64,000 bases of DNA from Macrophomina tecta (taxonomy: Eukaryota; Ascomycota; Dothideomycetes; Botryosphaeriales; Botryosphaeriaceae): NCBI GenBank assembly GCA_024180945.1, contig JAKSGN010000005.1, positions 1,302,001 to 1,366,000 of the forward strand. Reading direction: 5' to 3'. Below the pieces are notes generated by a model that did no database searches, had not been told where the DNA came from, and saw nothing but the letters and a program-made list of their open reading frames with translations. The translations under genes and the position numbers were made by a program. Position 1 is the stretch's first letter; each line of letters starts with the position of its first letter. Of the stretch, positions 20,593-33,053 are shown piece by piece.

Positions 20593-23552
20593 GGTGGGCG
20601 GTAGGAGGGGAGGGAGATGGTGCAGTGGCGGCAGCGGTGCTCTCGTGAGGGTCAAAATGTTGCTCAGGGCTGAGTGCGCGGCGCTGCGTGGTGACGTCCG
20701 ATCGCGGGGCAACTGCGATAAGATAGGCGGAATCTTGTCCGCCCAAGACGCGTCCCGGCACGTTCTCCTCGCCCACCGAGCGCGACTGAATCCGAGTCGC
20801 CGCCGACAGCGGGCGCGCAGCTCTCACCACCTGCAGTCTCACTCCTCCCGCGGTGTTGCACGCATCGCAGCAAGACCACTGTCTCGGTGGCCCAGGGAGT
20901 CAAGTGCCGCCCGGCATTTGAACTTTAGCTCACCTGATTTCAGCTCGCTTAGGGCAACAGACTCGCCGCCAGGCCTGCGGGATCGCCGCCAGCATCTGCC
21001 CAAGACCTATCCCGGAACTAACCTTCTTATGTTTTACCTTGAGCAGCACATCCGCCCGTCTGGCTGGGAGGTAGTTGCCATCCAAACGAGAAGGACATGA
21101 AGCAAGCTCCCGCACGCCAGCTGCTCGGAGGGGCCCGGCATGACATCGCCCAACTCTGCCGTAGGGCAGCCGTGATGCCGCCCAGCCCTGTCCCAGTCGG
21201 CCGATCGGATCTCTAACTCTGGTGTAGCAAGAGGAGGAAACGCTTGATGCATGGTCAGCCTGCAACTGATGTCATCTCGCCAGTCCAGATCACTGGCTGC
21301 TGTGCCCGCGACACCCACCGCGCGGTCGCGGGTCTGTCGCGGGTCTAGACGTGCTCTCGTGTTGTTGTTTCGTTGAGGCAGGTTGGCTGTTTCAACCCTC
21401 CGCTCGACTCAACTCATCAACGCGACATCGTCGGCCAGCTGGCCCAGCGCCGGGCTTGCCGTTCCAAGGCGCCAATGAGCGCGTGCTCCCTGCGTGCTGC
21501 ACCCCAGCTCGCTTGCGTCGACCTGCCTGCGCGGCTCATGCAACTGTGCGTTCTTTTGGTGACGATTCCGCTTCACCTGCAGTCGAGGAACGGCGCGCGG
21601 GCTGACCGACCCGTTCGGATCGTCTGATGATGAGGGAGACGAGGTGCGACCCCCGGGATCGCTGCGGCTCCAGGTTCACCGTCCCCACGGAGAGCCGGCC
21701 CCGTCGCCCCAAATCGGTTGGTTCCATGGCCCGTTTCCTCTCCCCCTAACAGCTTTTCGACGAAAGGCCCGACCGAGGAATTCCGACTCTCGACGAATGG
21801 CACCAACCCGCTCACTCTGACCTCGGCTCCGCCTCCGCCTCGACCGCCTGTTCCCCAGAGGTCACGGCGCCGCGAAAATTTCACGCCTGGGTGCTAGCGG
21901 CCGCGCTTGCGAGCACCGTTCATAGCACAAGGGCTCTGACATCTCGCAGATCCGCCGGAGAAATTGCCCCGCTGCTGCAGCATGGTTCCTGCATGGCCAC
22001 GAGACTTGCCTGAGCCAGCTTCGACGCAGCTGGTTCGGCGCCGGCAGTCCTGAGGCTGGAGTCAAATTTAAGGCCGGACTCGTGGCAGCCGGTGGAATGC
22101 TTGTTGAGGCGCAGTAGCCCAGCCACTGCCGGTTCCTGAGAGCGCTCGCATTCAGATTCATTGAGCGCTCGGATGGAAGGAGCGGGCGGCTTTCGCTGCA
22201 GGCCTGCTCCCTGACCATATCGATCCGCCGGGTCTGGAGTGCACGCTGTCATGCAGGAGGCCGCCATGGTCCAACTGCGCTGTGGCTCCAGGTCTGGCCC
22301 GCCCCGAGCAGACGTTATTTCGACTACGTGCAGCGAGTAATGAGCGTGATTTTGCGCCCCGCCGAATCACAGGACGCTCTCGCCAGCCATGAACAGGCTA
22401 CCCTCGCACAACGACCTTCTCTATGCAGCTCACTCACATGGCCTCCGTCGCAGCCACGCATTGCACCACCCGCCCAAACCCTGTGTCAGCGACATTATGC
22501 AAGAGGCTTGATCGCCGCCGGAGCCCTGTTTCAAGGGTATGGCACCTCGACGCCCTGCCCGCCGCCGTTCTAGAAACGTACGGGAAGGTGCTTTTGCCGG
22601 GCGCGCCCACAACATGCTGGCAAAGCCGCCCCCCAAAGCTTGGGGGAGGGGGGGAGGGACCACAGAGCCGACCGCCGGTGGGCGCGGCCAATCGAGGGCG
22701 CCGAGCCGACGACTTGTGCTGGCTGGGAAGCTCCGTGTCGCGGTGCCGGTGGGTTCGGCACTTCTTTCTTGCTGTGGCCACGATTCTAAACAATGACCGC
22801 ACGGCACGAGGATGCCCAAATTCTTGCATGCTGCGCTCCCGGGGCGCCACACGACACTACCGCGGACGGTCCCACCTGGGCCGCCTGGGGTCACTGGCAT
22901 CGGGGGCGGCACCCGGCAGGCAGCCTCTTGCACCCGTGGCAGCGTCTTCCGGGTGCTTGACCGGCACTGAAACGGCATTATTGCTGGCCAGTATGCGCGG
23001 GGGCTGCTCGATCAGCCAATATCCGTTTTTATTGGCTTCCCCAGGTTCCGTTTCTTAGTGGCCGGGCGGGCGTCTGACAAGCGTGCGATGCTGGCGATCC
23101 TGGGCCTCCTGCCATCTGCCACTCCATCTCGTTTACGGCAACCCATGCTCCGCCCGTCCCTTGATTTCTGATGCGGGCTGCAACTAGTCCCCCGGCACAT
23201 GGAACTGCAACGCCGGCGATAGCCACCCAACCGAGCCAAGCGTCAACTCAAAGACGAATGAAGAGGCGCTGCCCTAAGCGCACGGGGCGTTCTGCTCGAG
23301 TTCCCTGCGCTATACCCCGCGCACTCCGCGTTCGTCCAGGTATATGGTACCTAGGCACACCGCAAAATCCACCATAGAGATTCGCCCTGGTCTTCTCATG
23401 ATCTGCCAGCCGCTCCTCGAATGTTGCTTTTCTCTCCCCCAGCGCCTCTGATTTCTCTTGCGCGCGCCTGACGCGAATTTTCCCTCTCTTCTCCGCCCGC
23501 TCAAGCTCGCCTTCTCGGTACCATTTGTCCCGAGCGCAACTAAGCTTCCGAA
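20593..23552. other. GC-rich divergent intergenic region between ALDH and xlnR, 3.0 kb
   Basis: It serves as the joint upstream region of the ALDH (-) and xlnR (+) genes. Many overlapping frames of 60-230 codons are open on both strands, all without motifs, as expected from the GC content. I see no gene. From about 23380 the sequence becomes pyrimidine-rich (CTTTTCTCTCCC, TTCCCTCTCTTCTCC), consistent with the xlnR transcription start region. Confidence 0.6.
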
Positions 23553-26500
23553 ATGCTCTCCACCGGCCTTCATCAATATACTATATCGGCCTTCAACCAG
23601 CTGCCGTCTTCGAACCTCTTAAACCATGACCAGCACCTCTCCTCTCAGCGGCTCTCCACCGCCGGCCTGGATGCCCTCGCCCAGAGCTCGCAGTACGCGC
23701 TCCACCACTACCCGCACACGCCGCATCATGCGTTAGACGGAAAAACTTTTGGGAAGCAGAGACATCATCCCTATGTCAATCTGCCAGCATCTGCTGGTTC
23801 CAGAAATCAAAAGTCAACAATGGGGCCTGACCGCGCGGGCCGCCACTCCAACGCGCCAGTAAGGAGGCGAATAAGCAGAGCCTGCGACCAGTGCAACCAG
23901 CTGAGGACAAAGTGCGATGGGAAAGCACCATGCGCCCACTGTATCGGTGGGTAATGATCAGCTCCTTGTTCTGGTCGACATACTAACTGCCATAAGAATT
24001 CGGCTTGACTTGCGAGTACATGCGGGAGCGTAAGAAGAGAGGCAAGGCTTCTCGCAAAGAGATCGCAGCGCAGCAGGCAGCAGCGGCAGCCGCCGCCGCC
24101 GCCGCCGGCGAACCCGGTCACACAAGTCCTTCGTCGGCCAACGGCTACCCCAGTGAAGAGCAAAATGGCAACAGCCCCGGCCAGACCAATCAGAGAGATG
24201 GTCAGCACAAGCCGTCAAGACACGACCTTCCACCGCCTAGCAACGGCGCACAGCGATCAGCCAGTATCGGGAGCCACAACGGAGCCAACGGTGCAACGCA
24301 TTACGACATGACCCATGTCGGCAGATACGGTTCTGTGGGCGACATTTCCGAGAACGGAGGGCATCATCAGATCGCTGATCCAGCCGACGGTCTGGTGACA
24401 GGTCTCGCGACGCCTCGTCTGCCCACGAACGGAGTGCACGATCGCAACATCCACATCATAAACATGTCAGACTATGGCTCCATGGACGACTATCAACGCG
24501 CTGTCGCATCACCTGGTGCTGTGAATGGAAGCATGATGCTGCAAAACGGTGGCAACGTAATGCACCATCCGCTCCTTGCCGCCAACGGCATCCAAGCCTA
24601 CGGCGACGGCTCTTACCCTATACTTAGCCCCCAAAGCCAGCATGGACAGCAGAATGGATTTCGCATACCTCCTGGAGAAAGCCCACTCGCTGGCTTTCTA
24701 GGCAACTCTCCAGTCACCGGCTCTCCTGGATGGCTGTCCCTCCCGTCACCCTCGGCAGCGCTCTATTCTCAACAACATCTGGCCAGCTCTCAGACACTTC
24801 GATATCCGGTTCTGAAACCATTGCTGCCTTATCTTCAAGGGATAGTTCCGGTCTACCTAGCGTGCGACCTCCTGGAACTGTATTTCCAGAGTGCTAGCTC
24901 GGCCTTCATGCAACCTGTGTCACCTTATGTTCTCGGCTATGTTTTTAGAAAACGCTCGTTCCTACGACAAGCCAATCCTCGCGTGTGCAGCCCCGCTTTA
25001 CTGGCAAGCATGCTTTGGATAGGTGCTCAAACGCATGAGTCGGCCTTCCTCACATCGCCTCCGTCAACTCGTGGAAAGGTCTGCCAGAAGCTTCTTGAAC
25101 TAACTGTCAGCTTACTCAAACCACTCATTCACACGCCTGATGCTAGTAACCATGCATCGCCGAACTTCGCTGCTAACACGGTCATCAACGGTGTCGCACT
25201 GGGCGGATTTGGAGTGGCAAACCCTATTTCTGGACGATTGGCGGAGACTGAAGGTGGCACGCCTGGCTCAGCGGCAGCTCTTGATGACATTGCGACTTAC
25301 ATGCACCTAGCTGTTGTTGTGTCCGCCAGCGAATACAAAGCCGCAAGCTTAAGGTGGTGGAACGCAGCGTGGTCGCTCGCGAGGGAGATGAAGCTCAACA
25401 GGGAACTTCCACCAAATCCACCGGCACCGGAACGGGAAACAGGCGAAGATGCTGATGCGGAAGGCGAGGTTGACATGGAAGTTGACATGGGAGGAATGAA
25501 TCACGGCATCCAGGCACACACTCCGGGCATGATCTCAGAGGAGGAGCGAGAGGAAAGGAGAAGGATCTGGTGGCTGCTATACACCATGGACCGTCACTTG
25601 GCTCTCTGCTACAACAGGCCTCTGTTCCTCCTCGATGTTGAGTGCGAGGAGCTGCTTCAACCGATTGAAGAGGCGAGGTGGCAAGCAGGAGACTACTACA
25701 CTGGCAATTCGGACCAATATTCGGACTCGTCATCATCTTACTACAGGAGGAGAGGCCCGTCTTCTGAGGTCACTGGACACTCAATCTTCGGATACTTCAC
25801 GCCCCTGATGACTATTCTCGGCGCCATTGTCGACCTTAATCACGCCAGGAACCACCCTAGATTCGGGAACCGCTTCCGCAACGGCAGCGAATGGGACCAT
25901 TACGCTTCGGAGATTACACAGCAGTTGGAGGCCTATGGGAGGAGCTTGGAAGAATTCGAGAAGCGGTTCACGAGCAGCTTGACGTCAGGGAACGAGAATG
26001 ATGGCACGAACGGTACGGAGAATGGCAACCGCGATGCAGGCACCCCTTCGGCCCACTCGGTCAATTCATCGAGCTCCCGGATCACCGAATCGATCATCCA
26101 GACCAAGATCGTGGTTGCATATGCTACACATCTGATGCACACGCTCCACATTCTGCTCAACGGAAAGTGGGACCCAATATCCCTCCTGGACGACAACGAT
26201 CTGTGGATCTCGTCGCAGTCGTTCGTGACAGCTACTGGACACGCCGTCTCTGCGGCAGAGGCACTCAGCGATATCCTTGAACATGATCCGGACCTTAGTT
26301 TCATGCCTTTCTTCTTTGGGATGTATCTCCTGCAAGGCTCATTTCTGCTGCTCCTCATCGCGGACAAGCTACAAGGCGAGGCCAGCCCCAGCGTTGTCAA
26401 GGCATGCGAGACGATTGTACGTGCGCATGAGGCCTGCGTGGTTACGCTCAACACCGAGTATCAGGTAAGATTTGCACACTTTCTGCCCCCGGTCGTACAT

Positions 26501-26675
26501 GATTCGTAGGGCAATCGCTGACAGCTGGCAGCGCAATTTCCGCAAAGTCATGCGCTCAGCCCTCGCCCAAGTGCGGGGGCGGTGCCTGGAGGACTTCGGA
26601 GAGCAACAGCAGCGTCGACGCGAGGTGCTGGCACTGTACCGATGGACGGGTGACGGAAGTGGCCTTGCGCTCTGA
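23553..26675 (+). CDS. xlnR: Xylanolytic transcriptional activator XlnR/XLR-1
   Basis: Three exons, join(23553..23946, 23997..26464, 26532..26675), encode 1001 residues of the Zn2Cys6 regulator that switches on xylanase, cellulase and pentose-catabolism genes in the nucleus. The binuclear zinc cluster is CX2CX6CX5CX2CX6C with Cys111, 114, 121, 127, 130 and 137 in [14 protein letters not shown]...CAHCIEFGLTC. Intron 1 (50 nt, branch TACTAAC) falls inside the cluster at codon 132. A basic stretch, [13 protein letters not shown], follows, then a polyalanine run and a long Gly/Asn/Ser-rich spacer. The fungal-specific regulatory domain starts near residue 410 ([20 protein letters not shown]), with [20 protein letters not shown] typical of the family. 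The highly conserved C-terminus ([19 protein letters not shown], then [17 protein letters not shown] and [13 protein letters not shown]) is intact. It is longer than the Aspergillus protein as I recall it, mainly through low-complexity spacers. Confidence 0.97.
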
Positions 26676-27271
26676 CGATCCCCTTCAATCTTGATGGGTT
26701 CCGGTCTGCGACGCGAAAGCTGATGATTGCATGGCGGCTTGTTGCCCTCCCGGCGGACCGGGATGGAGGGGAGGCAAGGCTGCGCCGCTTTTCATTTCTC
26801 ATTGTTCATCCATTCGCTCGCCACTTTTTGAGGCCGAGCTCACGTGTTGTTTCTATTCTTTTCCGCTTGGCAAGATGAGAAGGATCTGCTTATATCGGGC
26901 AGTGATATTACAGGCGCTTTGGGCATGTGTCTTGGGATATACCCGTCGACTTGGTTGGGATGCGCGCATCTCTCGTAGCTTTTCTTGAAAACTCGAAAAA
27001 CACGAACTACTTAGGGCATGTTTGGTTTGGTTTGGGAGCGGAGCGGCGTGGTCGGATGGGGAATGTATTGTGCATTTACAAGTTTCAGAAGGTGGTCCTG
27101 CGTCAAGAGCGGATTGGATAGCGGTATTCGACGTTGCATGTCTGGGATGTGTGTATGTATGTGACTCATGTGCCTATGTCCGCTTTCTGAGTTGGGTGTG
27201 GTGCGGTCGAGCTTGAGCTGAAGAAGAAACAGACAGGCTTACGCTTGTTGATTCAGCGGTGCGGCGTTAGA

Positions 27272-27307
27272 GGCGGCGGCGGCGGAGGCGGCGGCGGCGG
27301 CGGCGGA
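27272..27307. repeat. (GGC)n microsatellite with one GGA interruption
   Basis: About 12 GGC units are visible, about 0.6 kb past the xlnR stop codon. Confidence 0.9.
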
Positions 27308-28196
27308 GCTGGCGCATGGCCATGCGATGGATTGCTTTCAGGTTCGGTAACGGGAAGGGGGCCGGGGTTGTTCGTGTGTTGGCATGGGTCTCCCGAAACA
27401 GGCGTCCAGACACAGACAATCCATGCGGCTCATCATCGCCACTACTCTCTTTCTCTCTCCCCCCGGCTTATTCTCCCCCTTCCTGCCAGGGGGCTTGCTC
27501 TTGTCATGGCCCACTGCCCCAACAAGGCCCTTGGAGCAACTCCCTCCCACCGGGCGCGCTAGCATCCATCTATGCTGCAGGCGGAGAGCGGCAGCTCCAC
27601 TACCGGTAGCGCCGTTTTAGCCCTACTTATGCCATCCAACTCGCATTTACTGCCCACTGCCTAGCCTGCCCATGTGTTGCCCGCCGCGCGCGCGCTAGCC
27701 TATCCTCTAGCTTACCGCGAGCCCACGCCAGCCTTTTTGCACGATGGGGTTTCGGGGGTCTTTGTAGATTTGACAGCAGCTTCGACTCCGGTGGAGACCC
27801 AAGCCAAGGAAAGAAAGGTGCTCGCTCGCGCTTGGAAGGGAAAAAAGTCTAGACCTACACAACATCTTCTCCCTGTCGCGAACGGTGCTAGCACGCACCA
27901 TATGACGCCATTCGTACAAGCGGAGCTGGAGTGTCTATGGGGCCGCGGAGTACTGATGGACACACCTCTCTTTGAGGTTGTCCTGCCAGAGCGACGACCC
28001 CACGCCACCCGGTCCCGAAACGCCATGCCAACCCCGGCTCATCATCATCAGCATCATGCGCACGCGCCGCCGGCAGCTGAGCGGGCCTTGGCACCGGCAC
28101 TCGTTGGTCGAGGATCAGCGTCTCGCGCGGATATGCCCTGGTGGTGGTGGTGCAACGGACAGAATCAGCAAGTGATCAGAGCCCGGGGGACACACC

Positions 28197-28219
28197 AAAA
28201 AAAAAAAAAAAAAAAAAAA
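28197..28219. repeat. A23 homopolymer
   Basis: An uninterrupted run of 23 A in intergenic DNA. Confidence 0.95.
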
Positions 28220-28843
28220 GGCAGGCAAAAGTACGCCGAAAGAAGGCCTTCCCACCTCCTCACCTCATGGCACCGACAATATGAGAAATCCCACCACTGA
28301 AGAAAATAAATCAATCCGAGGGGCGTAAGTCCGAACTTCGCGCCACTTTCGCGTTGATGCTGCGGCGGCGTCACTCCCGATACGTAGTGTGCCACTCCCG
28401 CTCCGCCGACTCCATTTAGCCTGAATGCGTCGGCCAACATCCCCCCTGTCCGACGATGCTTTCATTCGTTCGCTCTCGTTCTTTTGCTGGTTCGTGTGCG
28501 CCTGCTTGCCCCCTCCCTCCCTTGTTGGTCCCGAGATAGTGGTTTGGTGCGCTTGCATTGGCTGGGCTGTGTGCCTGCGTCTGGTGTTCGGCTTCTCCGC
28601 ACGATCCCTACTATCGAAGATGAGTAAAAATGTAATGATGATGAGTTTCCCATGATGAGGGCTTGGAGATCATGGAGGCAAGAAAAGAATGGATTTGTTT
28701 TTTTTGTGGGCCTCTCTTTCCGCGTTGAGGCAATGCAAAGAGCACGCAGTACCCAGCACGCACGTATGACAAATGACAACTGACGAGATATGGCTGCGGT
28801 GGTCAGAACTGAGGAAGATCCAGGGAAGACCAGAGGCGAGAGC

Positions 28844-28848
<5 letters not shown>

Positions 28849-28874
<26 letters not shown>
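28849..28874. repeat. (AG)13 microsatellite
   Basis: Perfect AG dinucleotide run within a purine-rich block starting near 28810. Confidence 0.95.
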
Positions 28875-29182
28875 GCACGCGGAGGATGATCGTTTACTCT
28901 CTCGCCTGAACTTTCCTTATCCTGCTTCCCTCAAATCCTTCACCGCACATTTCCAGCCCGTTTGGGGAGAAAGAAGGCAGGGAGAAGCTGCAGGAGCACT
29001 GACGATTACATACAGGCACGGACACGCGCGCGCGCCGCCATCTCGCTCCATCTCTCGCGCTCTTACGCACGTCATGGGAAGCTGGCGATTTGTGGTGCTA
29101 ACGGGGCCCACCCGTTCTCTACTGCTCGGGCATTGGTTCACCTTCGTCTCCAGACAGTCCGCTGCGCAACCCGTCCGTCTGC

Positions 29183-29201
29183 TTTTTTTTTTTTTTTTTT
29201 T
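29183..29201. repeat. T19 homopolymer
   Basis: An uninterrupted run of 19 T, intergenic. Confidence 0.95.
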
Positions 29202-29560
29202 CTCGCGCTCTATCTTTTAGCGTGCGTGTCTTCTTTCTTGGCCAAAACCCGTGCGCCACCAGATCTATATCTCGACGCCGGCCATAGGATTAACGTGCGT
29301 ATGTAGCGAGCGCTCGCAGGCCCTTGCACTAAGGTAACCAGAGTGCCGCAGAGCACGCAGCACCACCTTTTCCTCCAAGGGCCTGCCTTGCTCTCGGAGC
29401 TGTGAAGCGGCGGCTCCGGCGGCGGCGGGTATGTGCACCTGGACGCGCATTCAGCTTTCTCTCTTTCGACACCGCTTCCACGGCCCGCGCGAGCGCCGGC
29501 GGGGGATGGGGGTTGTTGCAGGTGCGGGTTGAACCAGGGGGAGGAGTATGTAGGCACGTC

Positions 29561-29580
29561 TTTTTTTTTTTTTTTTTTTT
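29561..29580. repeat. T20 homopolymer
   Basis: An uninterrupted run of 20 T, intergenic, 0.36 kb from the previous one and in the same orientation. Confidence 0.95.
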
Positions 29581-32500
29581 CGTGCCCAGCTGTATCGGGT
29601 TCCTGTACGTGCATAACAGAAAAAGTGCAAGGCCGGATGCACGGGATGGAGCAGGGTCCGTACGTACTCCTGGTATCAGGACTAAAAGCAGAGAAGCAGG
29701 CGCGTCGCCGCCCAGGCTCTCTATTTTACGTGGGCTAGGCGGATTAGTTCTTGGTCGGATGAGATGCCCATGCCTTGGCGCCAATCGATGCCGCAGTGAC
29801 CTTTTCTTCCCCTCTTTCTGTTGCTCGGCGGTATATGGCGCAACTGGACTTAGCGTGGATAAGTGAGCGGAAGTGGTTTTCTCTTAGCGGTAATGAAGCG
29901 ACGAGGGCGCGTGCGCGCGTCAGGAACGGAGCAGGTACCGCGATGTTAGTTGAGGCAGGGATCGTTTAGTGGGAAGAAGTTCTCTCTCTGCGCCGATCAA
30001 AGAAACCCGGGATTTGGCGGCGCGGGTTGTGACTTCGTCGGTGCCGGAGGTTTCCTGGAAAAGACACATCGTCTCCTCTACAGGGGGCAAAGTGGGCTTT
30101 TGGACAGCGGCTACGGAAGTGGGTCCAGTGCGGTGCGGCAGGGATGCGGGAGATATGCAGATGATAACGGGAATGCGTGCCTCGCGCGCCGAAGAGGGGA
30201 ACACGGGTGGACTGCGTGCGTGCGTTGATCACGGCATATTGCTGCAGCTACTGCGTTGCCCGGCGCGGAGCTTCACGATGAATGCGCCTTGGCCCCAAAA
30301 AGGTCCGGTGCCTTTTTTGGTGGTCGACAGTCATTAGCTGAGTGAGATTGATTGCATGCCTGTCCCTGGAGCCGATCATATTTGCTTTGGAGCTTTTTGG
30401 CGTACCTGGTGACCAGCTGAACCTTGACACAATGCATCCAGGCCATACAGTTTGGTGAAATATGGTGAAGTGGAGAGGTAAATGAGAGTGGCACTGTGGC
30501 GATAGTAGGTGTTCTCGGGCCATAAAGCTTCATTAAGATGATGTGTAGCAACAGGCTGAGGCGGAGATCGGGACGGGTGTAGGGGGCTTTAGGGTGGCAA
30601 CGCGAGGCGGCAACGGCTGCCGTGAAAGTCTGATTGCTTTTTGCGGTCTGGATATCGGAAGCTTGAAGTCTACCGTCATCTCCGCGAATCCGGGGAAGGT
30701 CCGATTCTGCATCTCCGTGCTGCCCTCTGCTCTCCGAGGCGCCTTCGATACACTTTCGGGTATTGCACGGGTCTTACAAAGCATTGATCTGCTGTTTGAG
30801 CTGTGAGCGTCATATTCAGGTTCAGTCATGGCCTTCTATTCCGGATGACCCCATCCGAAACTTTGGCAAATTTGCAACAATTGATGATCTACGTGTCACA
30901 CTTCCACTCATCGACCAAGTCCGGCAGCCATATCCAGAAGTTGGGCACAGATTAGAACCCCTTTCCCAATTTTCTAAGTTACTCTACGGCGGAGGTGCGA
31001 AGACGCCGGCGCTGTGGTTCGCCGTTGTTACTTCAAAACATGAATAACGCAGATAATACTGGACCAGACGAAGGCTTACGCGCATGAGCCTTATGTCAGG
31101 GGGGTTCATGGTGGCAGTAGTAGATGCTTCCGGCGTCGGATTAGTTCTCGGATTCAAGTAAGCCAGCATCTTCCCCTTTCTCTACATTTGCTGTGCCATA
31201 CCTCCCTGTTAGTACGTTTGCTTCTTCCCTTTCTATTTGCTTATTGATAACGGCTAACCTTACTGCCACCCTAAAACTACAAGAATATAGAAGCCCAACA
31301 GACAGACGCGAAAGTTCGCATCGTCCGTTCCATTAGCGCTACGGAAAATCAGTACGGACAATGCATACTGCAGTTGATATACGTGATTCTGCAAACACAA
31401 ATAGCTGCCTATATCTTTTAAAGGTACTTCCAGAAGCGCCTGTAAGAAAATATCCAGTCTACGTGAGACCTGCGGGTAACTTCAATTTAGAACTATTAGT
31501 TTGGTCTTCTTAATTTGTCTTGACTTACATGCAAGCTTTGCACTTATACCTATCCGTCTCTGGCCGAAACTGTTGGGCGACAACTACGTGTTTTCGCTTG
31601 CCTAGCGTCACCGGCCTTAAGCAAAGAATGAAGGAGACTCAAACGCCGACGTGCACGGGCTTTGGCTGTCAGCGACTGAAGGGTGAACCCATAGCTACCG
31701 TCCGCGAAGAACCAAAGCTCAGGTGAAGCTGGAATGGGGCGAGAGAGTGGTCGAGGGGCTTTGCACAAGGCGAAGGGCCGGCCGCACAGGGCTTCTCGCC
31801 AAGCTTCGACACCTCCCGTTGTCAAACTCACCCTTTCGCTGATGGTCAAGGCGTGGTTATAGGATCTGGGCCCGACCTGAACTCTCTACGCGAAGAGCGT
31901 TCTGGATCGGAGCTCTGGCCGATCCAGAACTCACCGGCCAAAGCTTCCCAAACGCAAGCGAAGACGCCTTGAGTCGTGGTAATGCCACGTAGGACTGGCG
32001 GTGGAGTCTTCATAAAATAAGGGAGGCGTGAGGCGAGGGAAGGGAAAGCAACAGAACAAGGTTCTACAACGGCGCAGTACGGACCGACGCTGCAAGGGGG
32101 GAGGATCCGCAATCGCTGGAGATCACTGGGGGCTGAAGGGTGGAAGTGCCGTTCGTTGCAGTAAGCCGGGATGGATAATGGGCATGGATGACTCGGACCA
32201 CTGCCGGTTCGGGGGCTGGAAGGACAAGACGATCACCGCGGACGAGAGTTTCACGAAGAACGAGTTCATCGTGTCGCGAGGGATATCCTGCTGCCGGCAG
32301 CCGCGCGTAAGTGACCCGGCGGGCGCGGGCACCACAGATCCTACGGTCACTGAACTTTTCGGGCGGATGGAGATGATCAATTCAAGTCATTGCCAAGCGG
32401 GGCTGTTGGTGGATGCCAATCGCCACCTTGTGTGCTCTAAGGTTTCAGGTAAGCCACCTTGGCCTTGCGACGGAGGCTGGTGGGTAAGGGGAAAGGAAAA

Positions 32501-32918
32501 GATGCGAAATGACCACATGCCATGGCGTTGAATCGGTGCCGCTGCAAGAGGACGGTGTAACCCGGGCGTTAGGCGGAAAGACGGGCAGTGATTCCGGCAA
32601 TAGTGCGGTATATCGTACCGTGGTAATGACAAGGGTGAGGGTACCATCAACACGGATACTTCGACATCTTACGGCGACCGCCGGAGACTGCAGATCCCGG
32701 CTTTTGTAAGTCCACAGCGGGTCGCCGTCGGCACCCAAGAGGTCCGCATGATTGCGTGGCAAGAAACTGGGAATAGGCGCCTAGTGGATAGTCTTGGCCT
32801 TGGCTCAGAGCGGCAGCAGTTTGTTGTTCTTTGCTGTGTGCAGCGTACTTTGTCGTTTGCCTTGCCGGCGTGATGGTTGTTGCACTCGCTCAAGCGGTGA
32901 TAGACTCATTGCTATACC

Positions 32919-32942
32919 TTTTTTTTTTTTTTTTTTTTTTTT
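32919..32942. repeat. T24 homopolymer flanked by TTGCTAT copies
   Basis: A run of 24 T. The heptamer TTGCTAT occurs three bases before it and again at its right edge, which could be a target-site-like duplication or chance. Confidence 0.85.
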
Positions 32943-33053
32943 GCTATGGGAAATGACAATAGATCCGGAATTCGTATTGATTAGCACCTATCATCGTCAT
33001 GTCCATGCGCTGTCTCTTCTGCACCAGTATTGATCTATTTGGAGTGTGCCGAG

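Larger units (their letters stand above)
26676..33053. other. 6.4-kb gene-poor region with simple repeats and long A/T tracts
   Basis: No intact gene is supported on either strand. The region holds a GGC-rich microsatellite, an A23 run, an (AG)13 run and T-runs of 19, 20 and 24 bases. The longest frames (27674-28300 without an ATG, 29402-29866, 32028-32531) have low-complexity or random-looking translations. Together with the decayed gene that follows it makes an 8.4-kb desert between xlnR and the next intact gene. Confidence 0.55.

Noticed and set aside
27674..28300. 208-codon frame running into the A23 tract
   Set aside because: No convincing ATG, ends in poly-lysine encoded by the homopolymer, random composition.
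32028..32531. 167-codon plus-strand ORF with scattered cysteines
   Set aside because: No ATG-context, signal peptide or family similarity that I can see, and alternative frames are as open. Kept as non-coding pending transcript data.
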